Shown: one piece after another, positions 22,770-35,338 of the stretch
Layout: each line of letters begins with the position of its first letter
Position numbering within the stretch: the stretch's first letter is position 1
Source of the DNA: Sipunculus nudus
Taxonomy: Eukaryota; Annelida; Sipuncula; Golfingiida; Sipunculidae
Direction of reading: 5' to 3'
DNA: 64,000 nt
NCBI GenBank assembly: GCA_026874595.1
Contig: CM049322.1
Location: forward strand, 8,050,900 to 8,114,899
Position numbers and translations under genes: made by a program
Notes under the pieces: model-generated
The model's database searches: none
The model's input: only the letters and a program-made list of their open reading frames with translations
What the model was told of the DNA's origin: nothing

Positions 22770-24904
22770 TTTTGTATATAAAGTGCTGTTATTTTGTAAT
22801 ATTTTGTTACTAGTTCTCACATGATAAACAAGATAAACATTTAGAGAAACATTAATGTAACTAAAACATGAACTGAAATCATAAATAGTGTGTGCTTCAA
22901 CAAATTAAATTGTCACCATATATTATTCACTAGTATGTAGAAACCCTCGGTTTGATAAAAAGTCGGGATAACATGAAGGCATATTTCTCTTTGTACGACT
23001 AACCATATTTTCCCAATAACTTCATAATGTTTATTTTTAGTCCTCCTTTACGTCATTTACTTTACATTCTTTATGCAATCTACATTAATATTTTTATGTC
23101 ATAGGATCTTCCACGGACACTTTATCCACGTACCACCTTTCTTTTTTCCTATCACATATCTAAAACAGTAGAAAAATTGCCGCAATCGGTAAATAAACGG
23201 ATCTCCTATGCAAATACTGGCTACACGATTATCATAGTGTAAAATTCGCAATGTGAAGAACTAGTTTAAGAAATAGACAAATTCGTCGACACTGATAACT
23301 GTTTCTTCATGTGATATCCATAGTTTAGTTTCTGATATGTATATATAGGGAGAAAGGGATGGGGAGTGAGCGGGAGATTAAGAAACCCTTTAAGAAGTAA
23401 TGGTAGGAAAATAAACAAGAGAGAGAGAGATCAAAAGTAAATGTTCGACAGCTCGAAAAATCTTAATTATTTCGGTATGTGATAATATCTTTAATTAATA
23501 TTGAGCGTTTACAGTGTTTGGATAATGTAGAACAGGCAAAAGTAGCAGGAGGAAAATGCAGTGTAATAAATTAAATAATGCAAATATGCGAGTCTCGTTT
23601 CCTAAAAGATAAAAATATAGAAAATAAATACAAATAGTATAATATAATTAAAATCAAGGAACATGTTAAGGACATAACTGTTAGTTATTTTTATCTAATA
23701 CTTAAAATACGAGCTTCTGTTCAAGTAGATTCACATGAGAGTAAATATAAGCGAAAATTCACAGCCGCAACAAACCCACGTTGTATGTGCAGACACTCCC
23801 ATCCAGACCAAGCCAATCTGCACCACGCCCATGTACCCTTAGGACTGTAATCAATATAAATGCCTGTGTTCCCGGCTACCCCTATGCAAGTATGGACGTC
23901 GGTAGCCAGACGGTAAGTCAGTAGCCGTCTGTAATAGCTAAAAGTTAAGATAAAAGTTCGTCAAGAACATGACCAACATCACGCTTCTGTATGACGACAT
24001 GGGAATTCCAGTTTCCCAATAATTTTGATAGCTGGCCTTCCGGCATACTTCACACGGCAGTCAAAGAACGCTAGGCCATGTAACATAAAAGTAAAGTTTA
24101 TAAAATTTGGAGATTAATAGTATTATTTTTCTATTTACTTTTCTAGTCCGAGGTCTAGTAGGTCTAACAAATACTTGGTTATTCCAAGGTAATATACGGT
24201 ATAAAGTTGTTACTGTACATCTGTAGTGACATATGGTACAAACCTTTTACTGTACGTCTTTTCTGGAAGGAAATATATGATCAAAGATACAATAAACGAT
24301 ATGTAATTTGTTGCAAGTTATAAACCAATATATATTGAGAGTTTGACATGTCTACCGTATGCTGTTTGGTTTTCCATAATATCTCTTTATTATTTGATGT
24401 CCACCGTATATTGACCATTTATATTATACAATACCTCTTTAATTCCTTAAGGGACACAACACGTCATTTAATGTTTTCCTTAAATCAACCCAGTATTGAA
24501 TATACGTTCAGAGAAATTATATACAGTGTATGTTTGTTGGTGGCTACCAGGAATGGATTTTTACTTAGCCTGGCCTTACGCAAACGAACGCGCTCCAAGT
24601 AAGCGAGCTAGTTCCTGGCGTGTGAAACCCCTTGTGTAAACGTATCAATAGGCAAGTTGAAAGCTCGTAAAGCCCGAAAGCTTACAGCAGGTCGCTTAGT
24701 TGATTGCAGGCTGAGAGACGACTGAGATTTAGAAAAATCTTGGAAGAAACGTGAGTTTCAATTAATACTGTTTGGTTATGTGTAAATTTGCATCAATGTT
24801 TATGAACGTTTGTGGCCATTCCAAGTACCATACGTTTTCTGCCTGGTTGGAACCCAACTTTGTCAGGTAATCGATTAGCGTGGCCATGCCGAGCCACGGG
24901 TTTC
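22770..24904. other. AT-rich intergenic DNA
   Basis: No gene recognised. At 23860-23915 a TATAAAT is followed by a short ATG frame (MDVGSQT) ending at a GTAAGT donor, a weak candidate first exon. Confidence 0.4.
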
Positions 24905-25133
24905 CCTGTTTTATTAGCTCAGGGAGCGAAAGCCGACTGATGTATAGGAATGGCTCTTTGTCCGTCGACGGTCCGTCTGTCTGTCTGACTGTCTGTCCGT
25001 CCGTACGTTAGACTGGGACGTATTGACACATTTGAATCTAGAAACCTGTGACTGTATATCAAGGGGTGTCTCCTTGGACACCTTAAATTAGGTCACTGTG
25101 AGCTATATCCTCCGAGCTATGGGGCTTGTAAGT

Positions 25134-25679
25134 TAGACTGGTACCCTGCTCTATCATGGCCCTCAGCCAAGCTTAGAGACAGGCGTACAACGCCATCTTA
25201 AGTACTCCCAGTTGCAACTCCTGATTTACCTGTAGACTGGTTCCAACTCCAGTATGCGCGCTCATACCGATTGTCATGGACGTTCACGCGATGCTGGCTG
25301 ATTATCCATGAAGATTTCCAATAAATGACTTTCTTTAGTTATTTCTAGTTTTCAAATATTTAAAAATGTGTTGTTGCACAAAAATTGAATGATGTATGTA
25401 TAGATAATACGATATACTGAATCTTTGATATTCCACTCTATGTGGCATTGATTTACTATCAATATCTATTAATCTAATCATTAATGTCACACGAAATGTA
25501 CAGCCAACCTTTGGCAACTTCATTGAGCAAACGAAATGCTTATTTTTTTATCATATATGATACACACTGGAGTTGGAACCAGTCTGCCGGGAGTAAATAA
25601 GATGGCGTTGTACGCCCGTCTCTATGATTGGCCTAGAGCAGCGGTGCCATACTAGATACTAGAGCGGGGTACCAGTCTA
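25134..25679. mobile_element. Mutator-like MITE with about 120-bp inverted repeats
   Basis: The left arm (25134-25255) begins TAGACTGGTACC and the right arm (25563-25679) ends GGTACCAGTCTA. The arms match in reverse over roughly 120 bases, including GGCGTACAACGCCATCTTA and TGGTTCCAACTCCAGT. It is flanked by CTTGTAAGT and CTTGTGAGT, a 9-bp duplication with one change. Long inverted repeats plus a 9-bp duplication are typical of Mutator-like elements. Confidence 0.8.
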
Positions 25680-25799
25680 CTTGTGAGTACCCCTCAGAAT
25701 AATTAAAAATTGATACAAAACCTCCAGTTTCTTTATAATTATTGCATGGATTGCCCTGAATCTGGCCTAGAATATTGGTCATGACCAGGGTTATAAGCA

Positions 25800-25935
25800 G
25801 AGTTGGGTCCAAAAGTAATTGTATTTGAAGTACTTGTTCAAGTAATTGTAATTGTATTCAATTACATTTTCTAATCATTGAAAGTAATTGTAATTGTAAT
25901 TGATTACTTTTGAAAAGTAATTGTTTGAACAATTA
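25800..25935. repeat. AAGTAATTGTAATTG-type simple repeat
   Basis: Dense GTAATTGTAATTG words, diverged tandem. Confidence 0.8.
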
Positions 25936-26219
25936 CTTATCAATTACTTTTGATATATTTGTCTAGTATGAATAATTCCATCAAACTCTTAAATTTGATA
26001 AGCATGCCTAGCTATTAACCAATGTCCATGGCTGTCCCTCATGTACTTCAAAGCTATCCCAATAAGCCATCTGAGCTATAGTGATGGTCCTTAAAGCTCA
26101 AATGAAAGGATTTGGCAAAAATACTGCTGTAGTGGCCAGACTTGGGGTAATGGTACTAAGTAATTGTAAGTTCCCAAAAACTGGTAGAGTGACCAGCAAT
26201 TTTTCTAATTTTTCGATTT

Positions 26220-27475
26220 TTTTAACTGTGCCCGTCTAAGGACAACAATTATGTCATTTTCTCAACTATGGGCTCACCTAGTGTCCCGAAACCTGTGAGT
26301 TTATTGATTAGTACTAGTTGCTTCAGTTCCTGAAGACTGGTGGCCCACATGTATTTTTTCTGTTTTATCAGTTTCTTTACTTAATTTTGATACTGCCAAA
26401 TTATATTGATACTTTCCGATTTTCAACTGGTTCCATCTAGTGTCCTGAAACCTTGTGTTTTCTTAGGAACCACTTGAATAAATTGTGCGTTATAGTAATC
26501 ACCCTGTGTGTTCGTATGTTCGTCTGTTCGTCTCTCTGTGTCCGTCATATTTATTTCCTGAAGATTACTCCAGTTCGGATTGACATATCAATTTCAAACT
26601 AGAATCTCTAAAGCAAGAGCTCTATTGATTTTTGATTCGTGAGAACAAAAGTCAATATCATAGGTTTCAGGTACTTAGAAAGATTGTGGATGCATTTCAT
26701 CCAAACCTCTCATCCGAAACTTTTCATCTTCCAGATTTTGCTCACCTGCCAACAATGGAAGAAATTTTTGGATTTTGGGATCAAGGTCAAAGGTCAAGGT
26801 CACAGGAGCCATCTGTCCATGTATTTTTTATTGAATGATAGCTCCAGCTAGGATTAACATATTGGTTTTAAACTTGATTTTTATATGGTCCACCAATAAA
26901 AAAAGATCCCTTTTTTTGAGATCATGATGTCAAAGTTCAAGACAATAGGACCTACTTCTTTAAAAAGATTTTGGATGCATTTTAAGCCGAACTTTTATTC
27001 CTAAACTTCCATCTTCCACATAATGCTCATCTGCCAATATTGGAAACAACTTTGGATTTTTGGGGTCAAAAGATCAAAGGGTCAAGGTCACAGGATCCTC
27101 CTCGTGAAAAGGCTCGTGGGCCCATTTTAAGCCAAACCGTTTTACCAGAACTTTTGCATCTTGCATATACGGCTCACACACTCATGGATGAAGAATCATA
27201 TCAATTTTGAGGTCACGGGGTCAAAGGTCAAGGCGACCGGATCAACTTCTTGAAAACGTTTATAGACTCATTTTAAACCAAGTCATTTGACCAAAACCTC
27301 CATCTTTCACATTTGGCTCAACCACACACAGAAGAACCCTACTGAGTTCGAGATTACAGAGTCAAAGGTCAAGTTCAGAGGGCTTCTCTGCTGATTGTCT
27401 CACTCTGTAATACACCCAGTATAATTATGCTCCTGTGGGAGGGGATGCTCCGCTTTGCAGTGCTCTTGTTGTATT
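26220..27475 (+). repeat. Dispersed repeat with AGGTCA arrays (copy 1)
   Basis: Parallel to 40190-41370: shared phrases 'GTGTCCCGAAACCT', 'TTCAGTTCCTGAAGACTGGTGG' and 'GAAACCTTGTGTTTTCTTAGG', then several units each with CATTTTAAGCC-AAAC, TTTTGGGGTC and GGTCAAAGGTCAAGGTCACA. Ends TTTGCAGTGCTCTTGTTG, like the repeat ending near 36648. Confidence 0.75.
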
Positions 27476-30264
27476 ATTAAATGGTTTCAGGCCGCAATTT
27501 CATGTATTACAGAGTAAAATATATACTTATAAGATTAAGTTTGCCCGTAATAGCGGGTTGTCTGTAGTAGAGAGGTTATGAATTTCGGGACCTACTTATT
27601 TCAACCTAAGGGCTTAACCTGAATTGAATCAACACAAGAAAATAACACCAGTTTATAAATTTGATAAATAATATACATATAAACTACATTCTCCTCGTAC
27701 AATTCAATAAGTTATTTAAGAAAATAGAAAACACTTGTAAATGTGTATATTTAATTTCTAAATGGGAAAAACAACCACTAAAATATTAATATATATTTAA
27801 AATATATATTTTTTTTGCCACGAGCGTTCTTGAACCATTTCCACACAAGCAAGCTGTTTTCCAGTATCATGTTTCTTTCTAACTTAAAATTAAATTTTTA
27901 AAATTCGATTCTGTAAAAAAATATAATTTTATTTTTTAGACATTAAGGAAACACAGTAAAGGAAAAAAAAGAGATTGTTTTGAAATATTGTCAAATAGTT
28001 TAATATTAACCCATCAAAAAGTGGTTTCCTAATACCGGTTTCTTATAATTGTGTTCCATTTAAAAATTTTCAATTTTCAAATCTGTTTAAATCTCATATG
28101 AAATAAATGTGAAATATGCCATTAGAAATAGCTCTGTCCCAGGTGTAAAATGATATATACTTTATTGGGCATTTGAAACAGCCTTTTGATTGATTTTAAA
28201 TTGAGGGGATTTGCCAGCGAAACTACCTTAATTGATTTTTATTACCAAGATGATTTTTATTTTTTTGGAATTCTAATTGCGAATTTTGCAGATCTGGCAC
28301 GAATACGTTATTATGTGTTCGGCTCTTGTACGTGTGTGCGTTAATTTATGGACACATATTTGTAATTATATGTGTATCAGAGCGCGACTCCGATTGTCGT
28401 GAATTGAAAGTCCTTAGCGATACTGTTGTCTTAACCCAAGGTGTCCCTTAGCTGCTATGTTTCATGTATATACAAATATCAGCGTAGCCCTCTCTGTCAA
28501 GAAATATAAACGAACACAGTGCCCGGACTTGATTCGCTTAATTTTACCAAGGATGCATACCGCGGCTGAGTTTACACTGCAAGTCCTTAGTAATAATGTT
28601 GACATAACCCTACGCGCCCCATATATACTCATATGGGAGAACTGACTGGTACTATATATATGCAAAGAGGGAAGGATTTGTGGCAACATTTCACTCGCCT
28701 GCAGAACAATTTACACGCCAATATATTATGATAGGTATAATGAGACCGGATAGTAATTAGATAGCTGTCGCTTGGATTTCACATGGCTTCAATAGACGCT
28801 AATATTCAATCATACACAGCGGCCTCCAACGCACCTGGGAATTACTGTATCATGCACATTCTTGTTAGTCGGTTTTGAGGAAATTCGATCATTTAAAGGA
28901 GCGCCAGCTAGGGGAAACTTAAAATTTGATGCCATTCTTTCCCTTCAATTGCCCTCAGCTATCATTAGATTAATATTCATTAGGGAATCTTTATCTAATT
29001 ATCACCACTTATATTTATTTTTCGACGTGAGGCCATACGAAGTAAAAATCGGTATCCATAAAAATCCAACAATTAAATATATACTACCACAAACAAATAA
29101 TCATTTAGAAGCTTTGAATTAGCAATCTTTCTTTGTACTTTTGCATAGGTCTAATACCTTTCCTTGTCTTATGACCATAACTGATGAGGTCACTTAAATA
29201 AATGATTGACTTCATATTTACCTATTACAAATTACAGTCTTTGGATTTATATTTAGGATGTTCGCTACAGAAATGCTATGCCTGTTTGAAACAAAAGCAA
29301 GGGCCGAACACATGTTGAAGATGTTCATTTTGCCCAAACTAAGCTGTTAGAAGTTAATGATATTTATAGCAGGTGAGCTTTTCCGAAAGAAGAAGTGTTT
29401 CTATTGATTGTTTTTTTTTTTGTGAAACAATCAATAACTATTACATAATGAATAAAAACCTGTATACACATTAGTATAGCCTAATGCTCCGCCCTTTGTT
29501 TGTGAAAAATTCACGCGCTTATAATTTTCGGCGGGTGTTTATCGGTGCTTCAGCTAATGTTAGCCTGTAATAGTGCGTAATTTATTTTCCACGAAGATTT
29601 GTTTTATCGGGATATATTATTATCTACTTGCATTGGCCTACGGGAGGTAATATTGTACGGCGGCTGCTTGACAAACGGGTACCTGAAAAGGGACGTCCTC
29701 CTTTGTTACCTGACTATCGTTGTAGCCTGGTCCCGCTCATTCAAAACACACGATTAACTGAACCGGAACGGCCTCATTCAGTACCTAGCTATCGTTGCTG
29801 CGTGGCCTAGTTCATTCCAGACACACACCCTTCCTTGTCTCTGCTCTGTGTATATTGCAGGTTAGTTCGATTTTCAAACTTCTAATCCATTTAAAACACT
29901 GAATTGCTGTTAATAAGAAACCCATGATTGGGACTGTGAGTGGTTTTGATCCACAAATGACGCGAACCTCCGACTATAGACATACAGACATGTTGTGTCG
30001 GCCCTCTTACCAGTCTGCCTTATTTTATACGTACGTCTCATGCAGCCTGTGTCATGTGGTTAGGTGTTAATGTGTAGATAATAAGGTAATGATGTGTTAG
30101 TAAGGTGTTTTCATTATATGATTTCAATTCTGAAATATGTTTGTTTCTTATGACTAATGTCAGCACAACCAGATGAACCTGGCTAACCCTATGTTTGACC
30201 TATTCAGTATGAATTTTAGTCATAGAGATCACAAGTATTCGGCCTTCGTGTTTTGATTGATCAA
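27476..30264. other. AT-rich intergenic DNA
   Basis: No gene recognised. Contains a weak doubled phrase AAGTCCTTAG..AT..TGTTG at 28408 and 28580, and a 75-bp duplication (29690-29830). Confidence 0.5.
29690..29830. repeat. 75-bp tandem duplication
   Basis: ACCTGACTATCGTTGTAGCC at 29708 and ACCTAGCTATCGTTGCTGCG at 29783, with flanking similarity. Confidence 0.7.
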
Positions 30265-30318
30265 CTAGAATACGGGTAGTCGACAAGCGACTACGTGTAT
30301 CCGCCGAAATCAGAGTGG
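30265..30318. repeat. 54-bp dispersed motif, copy 1
   Basis: Shares TACGGGTAGT, ACGTGTATCCGCCGAAATCA and the gaps between them with 51895-51948. Both copies lie 90-160 bp before a GGTGGCGCCACC array. Confidence 0.75.
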
Positions 30319-30411
30319 GACGGGTGAAGTGAGGCATTGATTGAGTGGCAAGGGGAAATAGAGTGAGGTGTGTTGCATATATGCATGTATTTCGCAGCTG
30401 AAATGTGTATG

Positions 30412-31320
30412 TAGGTTGCGCCACCTACAACAAAATCCAGAAAGCTGTCCAAATTGTATACATATGCAAAATTTTAGGCAGATAAGTCAAACCACTACTT
30501 GTATTTGAGTGATTTTATCCGACAGCAGACAAACAGAAGGGCGCTGTGCAAAAATGGTGGCAGGTGGCGCCACTAATCTTGTGTATGATTAAGAGCTATG
30601 CGAGATCTATACACATGCAAAATTTCAGGGGGATATGTCAAACCAGTCCTGAGATATAAGCCTGAATGTCTGCAGCGCCAACATAAATGTAGGTGGCGCC
30701 ACCTGCCACAAAATCGAGAAAGCTATCCGAGATGTATAAACCTGCTAAATTTTAGGCAGATCAATCAAACCACTACTGAGATATGAGTGATTTAAGCTCA
30801 CTGCAGACAAACAGACGGACGCTGTGCAAAAATGGTTGCAGGTGGCGCCTCCAGTTTTGTGTATGATAAAGAGCTATGTGAGATCTATACACATGCCAAA
30901 TTTTGGCCTAATTGGTCAGACGGCTCCCGAGATATGAGCTTGGATGTCCGAAGCGTGAACGTAGGTTGCGCCACCTGTCATAAAGTCAAGAAAGCTATCC
31001 AGGATGTATACACATGCAAAATTTCAGGTGGATAAGTCCAACCAATGCAGAGATATGAGTGATTTTATCCCAAGGCAGATGAACAGATGGATGCAGTTCA
31101 AAAATGGTTGCAGGTGGCGCCACCATTTTTAGTGTATGTTATAAAACTATCCAAGGGCTACATTTGTGTAAAATTTTTAGCCCGATCGGTCAAACCGAGT
31201 CCAGAGATATGGGGGTTTATGTGTGAACACAGACGCACAAATGGACGCAGAGCGCAGAGGAAAGGTAAGAGATCAAAACAAAATCGGGGCGCAGCAGTTC
31301 ACGTGTCCCGATCATAATCC
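30412..31320 (+). repeat. GGTGGCGCCACC tandem array (forward)
   Basis: Alternating sub-units of about 110-125 bp. Each has ATACACATGCAAAATTT, GGATAAGTCAAACCA, GAGATATGAGTG and a core palindrome: 30564-30573, 30691-30704 (14 bp, perfect), 31113-31124. Same family as 4480-5470, reversed. Confidence 0.85.
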
Positions 31321-32337
31321 CGGGTTTCGTAAAATTCCGACCAGCGGTTACCCAGGAGTTCTCCGGAAACCTTCGCGGCGGCGGCGGCGTCCCACTGAAA
31401 ACATAGTATCCGTAAAACTCTGTTTTGGCGGATACAATTATATTCAGAATGATTTAATCGGATCACACAAGGTTTCGCATGCAATCCGACCAGTAGGCGA
31501 AAAACCGAAATGTTGATTCTTGAGTGACCATATATAACACGTTTGTAAGTAATTATAGATCAGAGTGTTATTTATTTCTCATTTATTTTATATATACTTT
31601 ATAAAATCATAAGATCATTATATTGAGCAAGAAGGATCATATATTGTTTAAATATGTTTTAAGTTTAAAAAAATATCGTTATTTTTTCTTTTTTAATAAA
31701 TTCGTTTACGGTAACATTCCTGCAGAAGCCTCTCATTCTTCTGAGATTATAGTTGACCAGGCCCCCTAATGCTGTCTCACACTTCCGCTTCGAAAGTTAA
31801 GTGTGTTAAATCATGTGTCATTGGGCTATGGCCGACCCAACTGTTAGCTGGTATGAGCCTTTACAGAAAAATATGCCAATTGCCAAAGTAACATGATTTA
31901 TGTATAGATATATGCAGATTCATCCCAGTTAACACATTTAAATCATTTATAAATGATAACTGTAATGAACATAGCATATTTCTTTTCTGTTATTCCGGTT
32001 TTATTTCAAAAACAGGCAACGTACAATACATGATTTAGATTTACAAGAGGAAACAATTATGAAGATATTAGCAAAATCATCAATCTCAGAGTATTTAGAA
32101 ATAAAGGATATTATATACGTACTTTTAAAATGTAACTTCTTATACATAAATGCTGGTTAGAAAGTTCCAATATATCAAGGGAGAAAAAAAAAAGAAAAAA
32201 AAAATCACCTAATATTTTAATTGACAAAATCATTCCCAACCTCACTCATTACATTATATTATACTAATCATTCACAAGTTTTAAATTAAAACAAAAATAA
32301 AACTGGAAGCAAAACCCCTGTTATTCGATGTTCTTTA
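31321..32337. other. Intergenic DNA
   Basis: Opens with a short (CGG)n run at 31376-31389, then AT-rich sequence. No gene recognised. Confidence 0.5.
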
Positions 32338-32524
32338 TAGCTCAGCTGACTGAAAGTCATCTGAGCTATAGCGATGGGTCTTTGTCAGTCCGTCGTGCAA
32401 TCCCCGTGTCCGGGCGTCCGTCCATTAGCAGGTCACATATCGTGACCGTTAGACATAGAAACTTCTAACTGTACACCCAGGGAGATCCTAGGCCAATCTC
32501 TTTGGAAACCAGACATTAGGTCAA

Positions 32525-34122
32525 GTTACTTCCCTTGTTCAGTTGGAACAAGACTGGGTTGTATGGTAAGTCCTCTACTTTTTTCTATATTTATTGATGA
32601 ATACTGTAATACTTTGTGCAACCCTGATTGTAAAGGAATTTTCATAAATGAAGAGCTACCTAATATTATGACCTTGATGTATGCTGATGATATAGTTAAT
32701 TTTGGAGATTCAGTTGGGAGACTACAACAACAAATTAATCATCTGCAGGAATTTTGTATAAGATATGGATTAAATATAAACATGGACAAAACAAAAATAA
32801 TAGTGTTTAGAGGAGGTGGTATATTAAGGAATAATGAAAAATGGTATTTGTTCAACCGTAAATTGGATGTAGTGTCCCACTATAAATATCTGGGGATCAC
32901 TTTTACTTCAAAATTATCATGGGCTAGGACCCACCAACAGCAAGCAATGCAGACAAATAAAGCTGTAAGTATTATCAGGGATTTTAATATAAGGTATAAG
33001 ACAGTATCTGTGAAACATCTTTTTAATTTGTTTGATAGTATGGTAGCACCAATTTTAATGTATGGAAGTGAGATCTGGGCTCATTCTAAAATTGAAATAC
33101 TAGAGAGAGTACAGTATAAGTTTTGTAAGTATGTTCTCGGTGTAGGTGATAACACTCCAAATTCAGCAGCTTTAGGTGATTGTGGCAGATTTCCACTTTT
33201 TGTTACATATGTGGTTCGTTGTATAAAATACAGGTTTAAAATTATTCACATGGAAGACAATAGATATCCAAAGCAGTTTTATATGTATTTAAGGAAGATG
33301 GACAACAATGGAAAAATTAATTGGGCTACTTATATTAGAACATAACTATATCAGGCAGGATTTGGTTATGTGTGGATGATAGAATATGAGGGAGATATAA
33401 ATATTTTTATTGAACAGTTTAAGCAACGAGTAAAAGACATGGCAGTACAAGATTGGCATAATGATATTAACTCCAGTAATAAATTGTATTTCTATGGAAT
33501 TTTCAAATCATTGTTAACAGTAGAAAAGTATTTATTATGTGTACCTTATAAAAAATATTACAAGGCACTCGCCAAATTGAGATGTAGCAACCATAAATTA
33601 GCATTAGAATAAGGTCGACATAAATGAATTGATAGAGAAGAAAGAATATGCAAATACTGTTACAATCTTGGTTATAATATCATAGAAGATGAATGTCATT
33701 TTATGTTAGAATGCCCTTTGTATAATGATCTACGTGTGAAATATTTAAGAAATGATATGCTACAGCCTGATGAATATAATTTTAAAAGAATTTTCAATTT
33801 GGAAAATCTGTTAGAAATTTCAAATTTAGCAGCCTTTGTTCACTATGGTTTTATAAAAAGACAAAAAAATATTAGATAATTGATATTTATAGTACCACTT
33901 TGTAATACATGGGAGAATTTTTAATAATTTTTTTTTTATTCTCTCTTAGGAATGTTCTTTTCTATCTTACAGAATCATAAGTATTTATTTATATTTGATA
34001 TAACTTAGAATGCACATGTTTGTTAGTATTTTTTTGTTAATGTTATGGCAAAATGAATGTTTACAGTTGGAACTTTGGGCCTGAGGCCTCTATTCCTGAA
34101 TAAACTCTTACTTACATACTTT
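32525..34122 (+). mobile_element. 5'-truncated non-LTR retrotransposon (LINE)
   Basis: Flanked by perfect CATTAGGTCA duplications (32515-32524 and 34123-34132). It keeps only the late part of the reverse transcriptase and the C-terminal region. The 3' end reads GAATAAACTCTTACTTACAT. Truncation at the 5' end with a target duplication is typical of target-primed reverse transcription. Confidence 0.9.
32539..33879 (+). pseudogene. LINE reverse transcriptase, C-terminal half, with three in-frame stops
   Basis: One frame runs through: GTRLGCMVSPLLFSIF (RT motif before the active site), MYADDIVNF (catalytic YADD, near 32690), then LGITFTSKLSW, a GYVW segment and a cysteine-rich RICKYCYNLGYNIIEDECHF tail before TAA at 33877. 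In-frame stops at 33343-33345, 33610-33612 and 33625-33627 break it. The frame itself is never lost, so this copy decayed by point changes. The endonuclease and N-terminal parts are missing. The clade was not settled; a CR1/L2/Jockey-like LINE is likely. Confidence 0.88.
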
Positions 34123-34756
34123 CATTAGGTCATGGTGATCTATATTTTACATACTACAGGCTGAAAACATGATTTTGAGCTATCAGTCAGACGGGGCACA
34201 AATTGTATCCGCTAGGCCTAGAATCTTCAATCGTTAAACCCGTGGAGGTTTATAATAATCTCATTAGAAATCTGAAATTAGGTCACTGTGGCCTATATCC
34301 TCCTAGTTCTTCAAATGAAACGGTCATCTGTTAACAGGGCACAAAATGTTGCCTCTGGACCCAGAAACTTCTAACTGAAGATCTAGGAAGGTCTATAAAA
34401 TATCGCCTTTGAAAACTGAATATCCAAGGGAGGTCAATAATAAAATCTCTCTGGAGTTAGGTCTCTGTTACCTATATCCTCTAAGCTGTGGTTCTCGTAA
34501 GGACCCACCAGAATTATTGAACATTTTATACAAAAGTCCCGATATCTGAATAACTAATGCATTGATCGCCATGATTCTATGCATGACCTCATTTGGATAA
34601 ATTGCAGGCTTCTCTATAGTGCCCTCCGGACAACCAGTACCAAACACATAAATTCATCTAGTATCACACTATAGCAAATACAATCTTGTCAGTTAGCTGA
34701 GCGTCATGACCCTTGGGTCACTTGTTAGATAATTATTTAACTGTGCAGTACATTTT

Positions 34757-35338
34757 TAGCTCAGCTGACTGAAAGTCATCTGAGCTATAACGATCACCCT
34801 TTGTCCGGCGGCTGCCGTCTGTCCGTCTGTCCGTCCGTTAACCAGGCACAAATCGTAACCGCTGGACGTGGAACCTTCTAACTTGACATCCAGGGAGGTC
34901 CATTAAATATCTTCTCGGAAACATGAACTTAGGTCTCTGTTGCTCATATCCTCTGAGCTATTGGGCTCAGAATTGCCCCCAAGAATAATTAAAAATCTGA
35001 TACAAAAGCTCCAGTATCTGACCAATTAATGCATCGATTACCATGATTCTTTGCATGCATATTCATCATGGGGTCTTTCATCAGTTGCTGCAGACTGGTG
35101 GCGCCACCTGGATTTTTTTTTATTTTTTTACGCATTTTTTCTCTATTTTTGAGACCTTCAAAGATGCGCTCGTCCGTTAACAGGGAAAAATCGTTACCAT
35201 TGCACCTGGAATCTTCTAACTTGACATATGCTTCAGTTGAATTGGGATACCACTTACAAAATTTGGCATTCAGATGATAAAATTCTTTGGTCAATGTCTT
35301 CCTACTTAGCTGAGTGTCATGACCCCTGGGTTACTTGT
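34757..35338 (+). repeat. Hairpin-ended repeat, compact copy
   Basis: Starts with the hairpin at 34757-34787 and has GTCCGTCTGTCCGTCCGTTA. The GGTGGCGCCACC palindrome is at 35097-35108. Ends GAGTGTCATGACCCCTGGGT. Confidence 0.88.

Larger units (their letters stand above)
24905..26110 (+). repeat. Hairpin-ended repeat copy, interrupted by a MITE
   Basis: Starts TTAGCTCAGGGAGCG... with GTCCGTCGACGGTCCGTCTG and 'AAATTAGGTCACTGTGAGCTATATCCTCCGAGC' type text. It breaks at 25133 and resumes at 25680 with GAGTACCCCTCAGAATAATT. An AATTGTAATTG-rich insertion follows at 25800-25935. Confidence 0.75.
32338..34724 (+). repeat. Hairpin-ended repeat copy, interrupted by a LINE
   Basis: Begins with the 31-base hairpin at 32338-32368 and the GTCCGTC tract. 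It is broken at TTAGGTCA by the LINE, then resumes at 34133 and ends GTTAGCTGAGCGTCATGACC, followed by CTTGGGTCACTTGTT. Confidence 0.85.

Noticed and set aside
26632-26851. Two overlapping plus-strand frames of about 70 codons
   Set aside because: They lie inside the AGGTCA-rich dispersed repeat.
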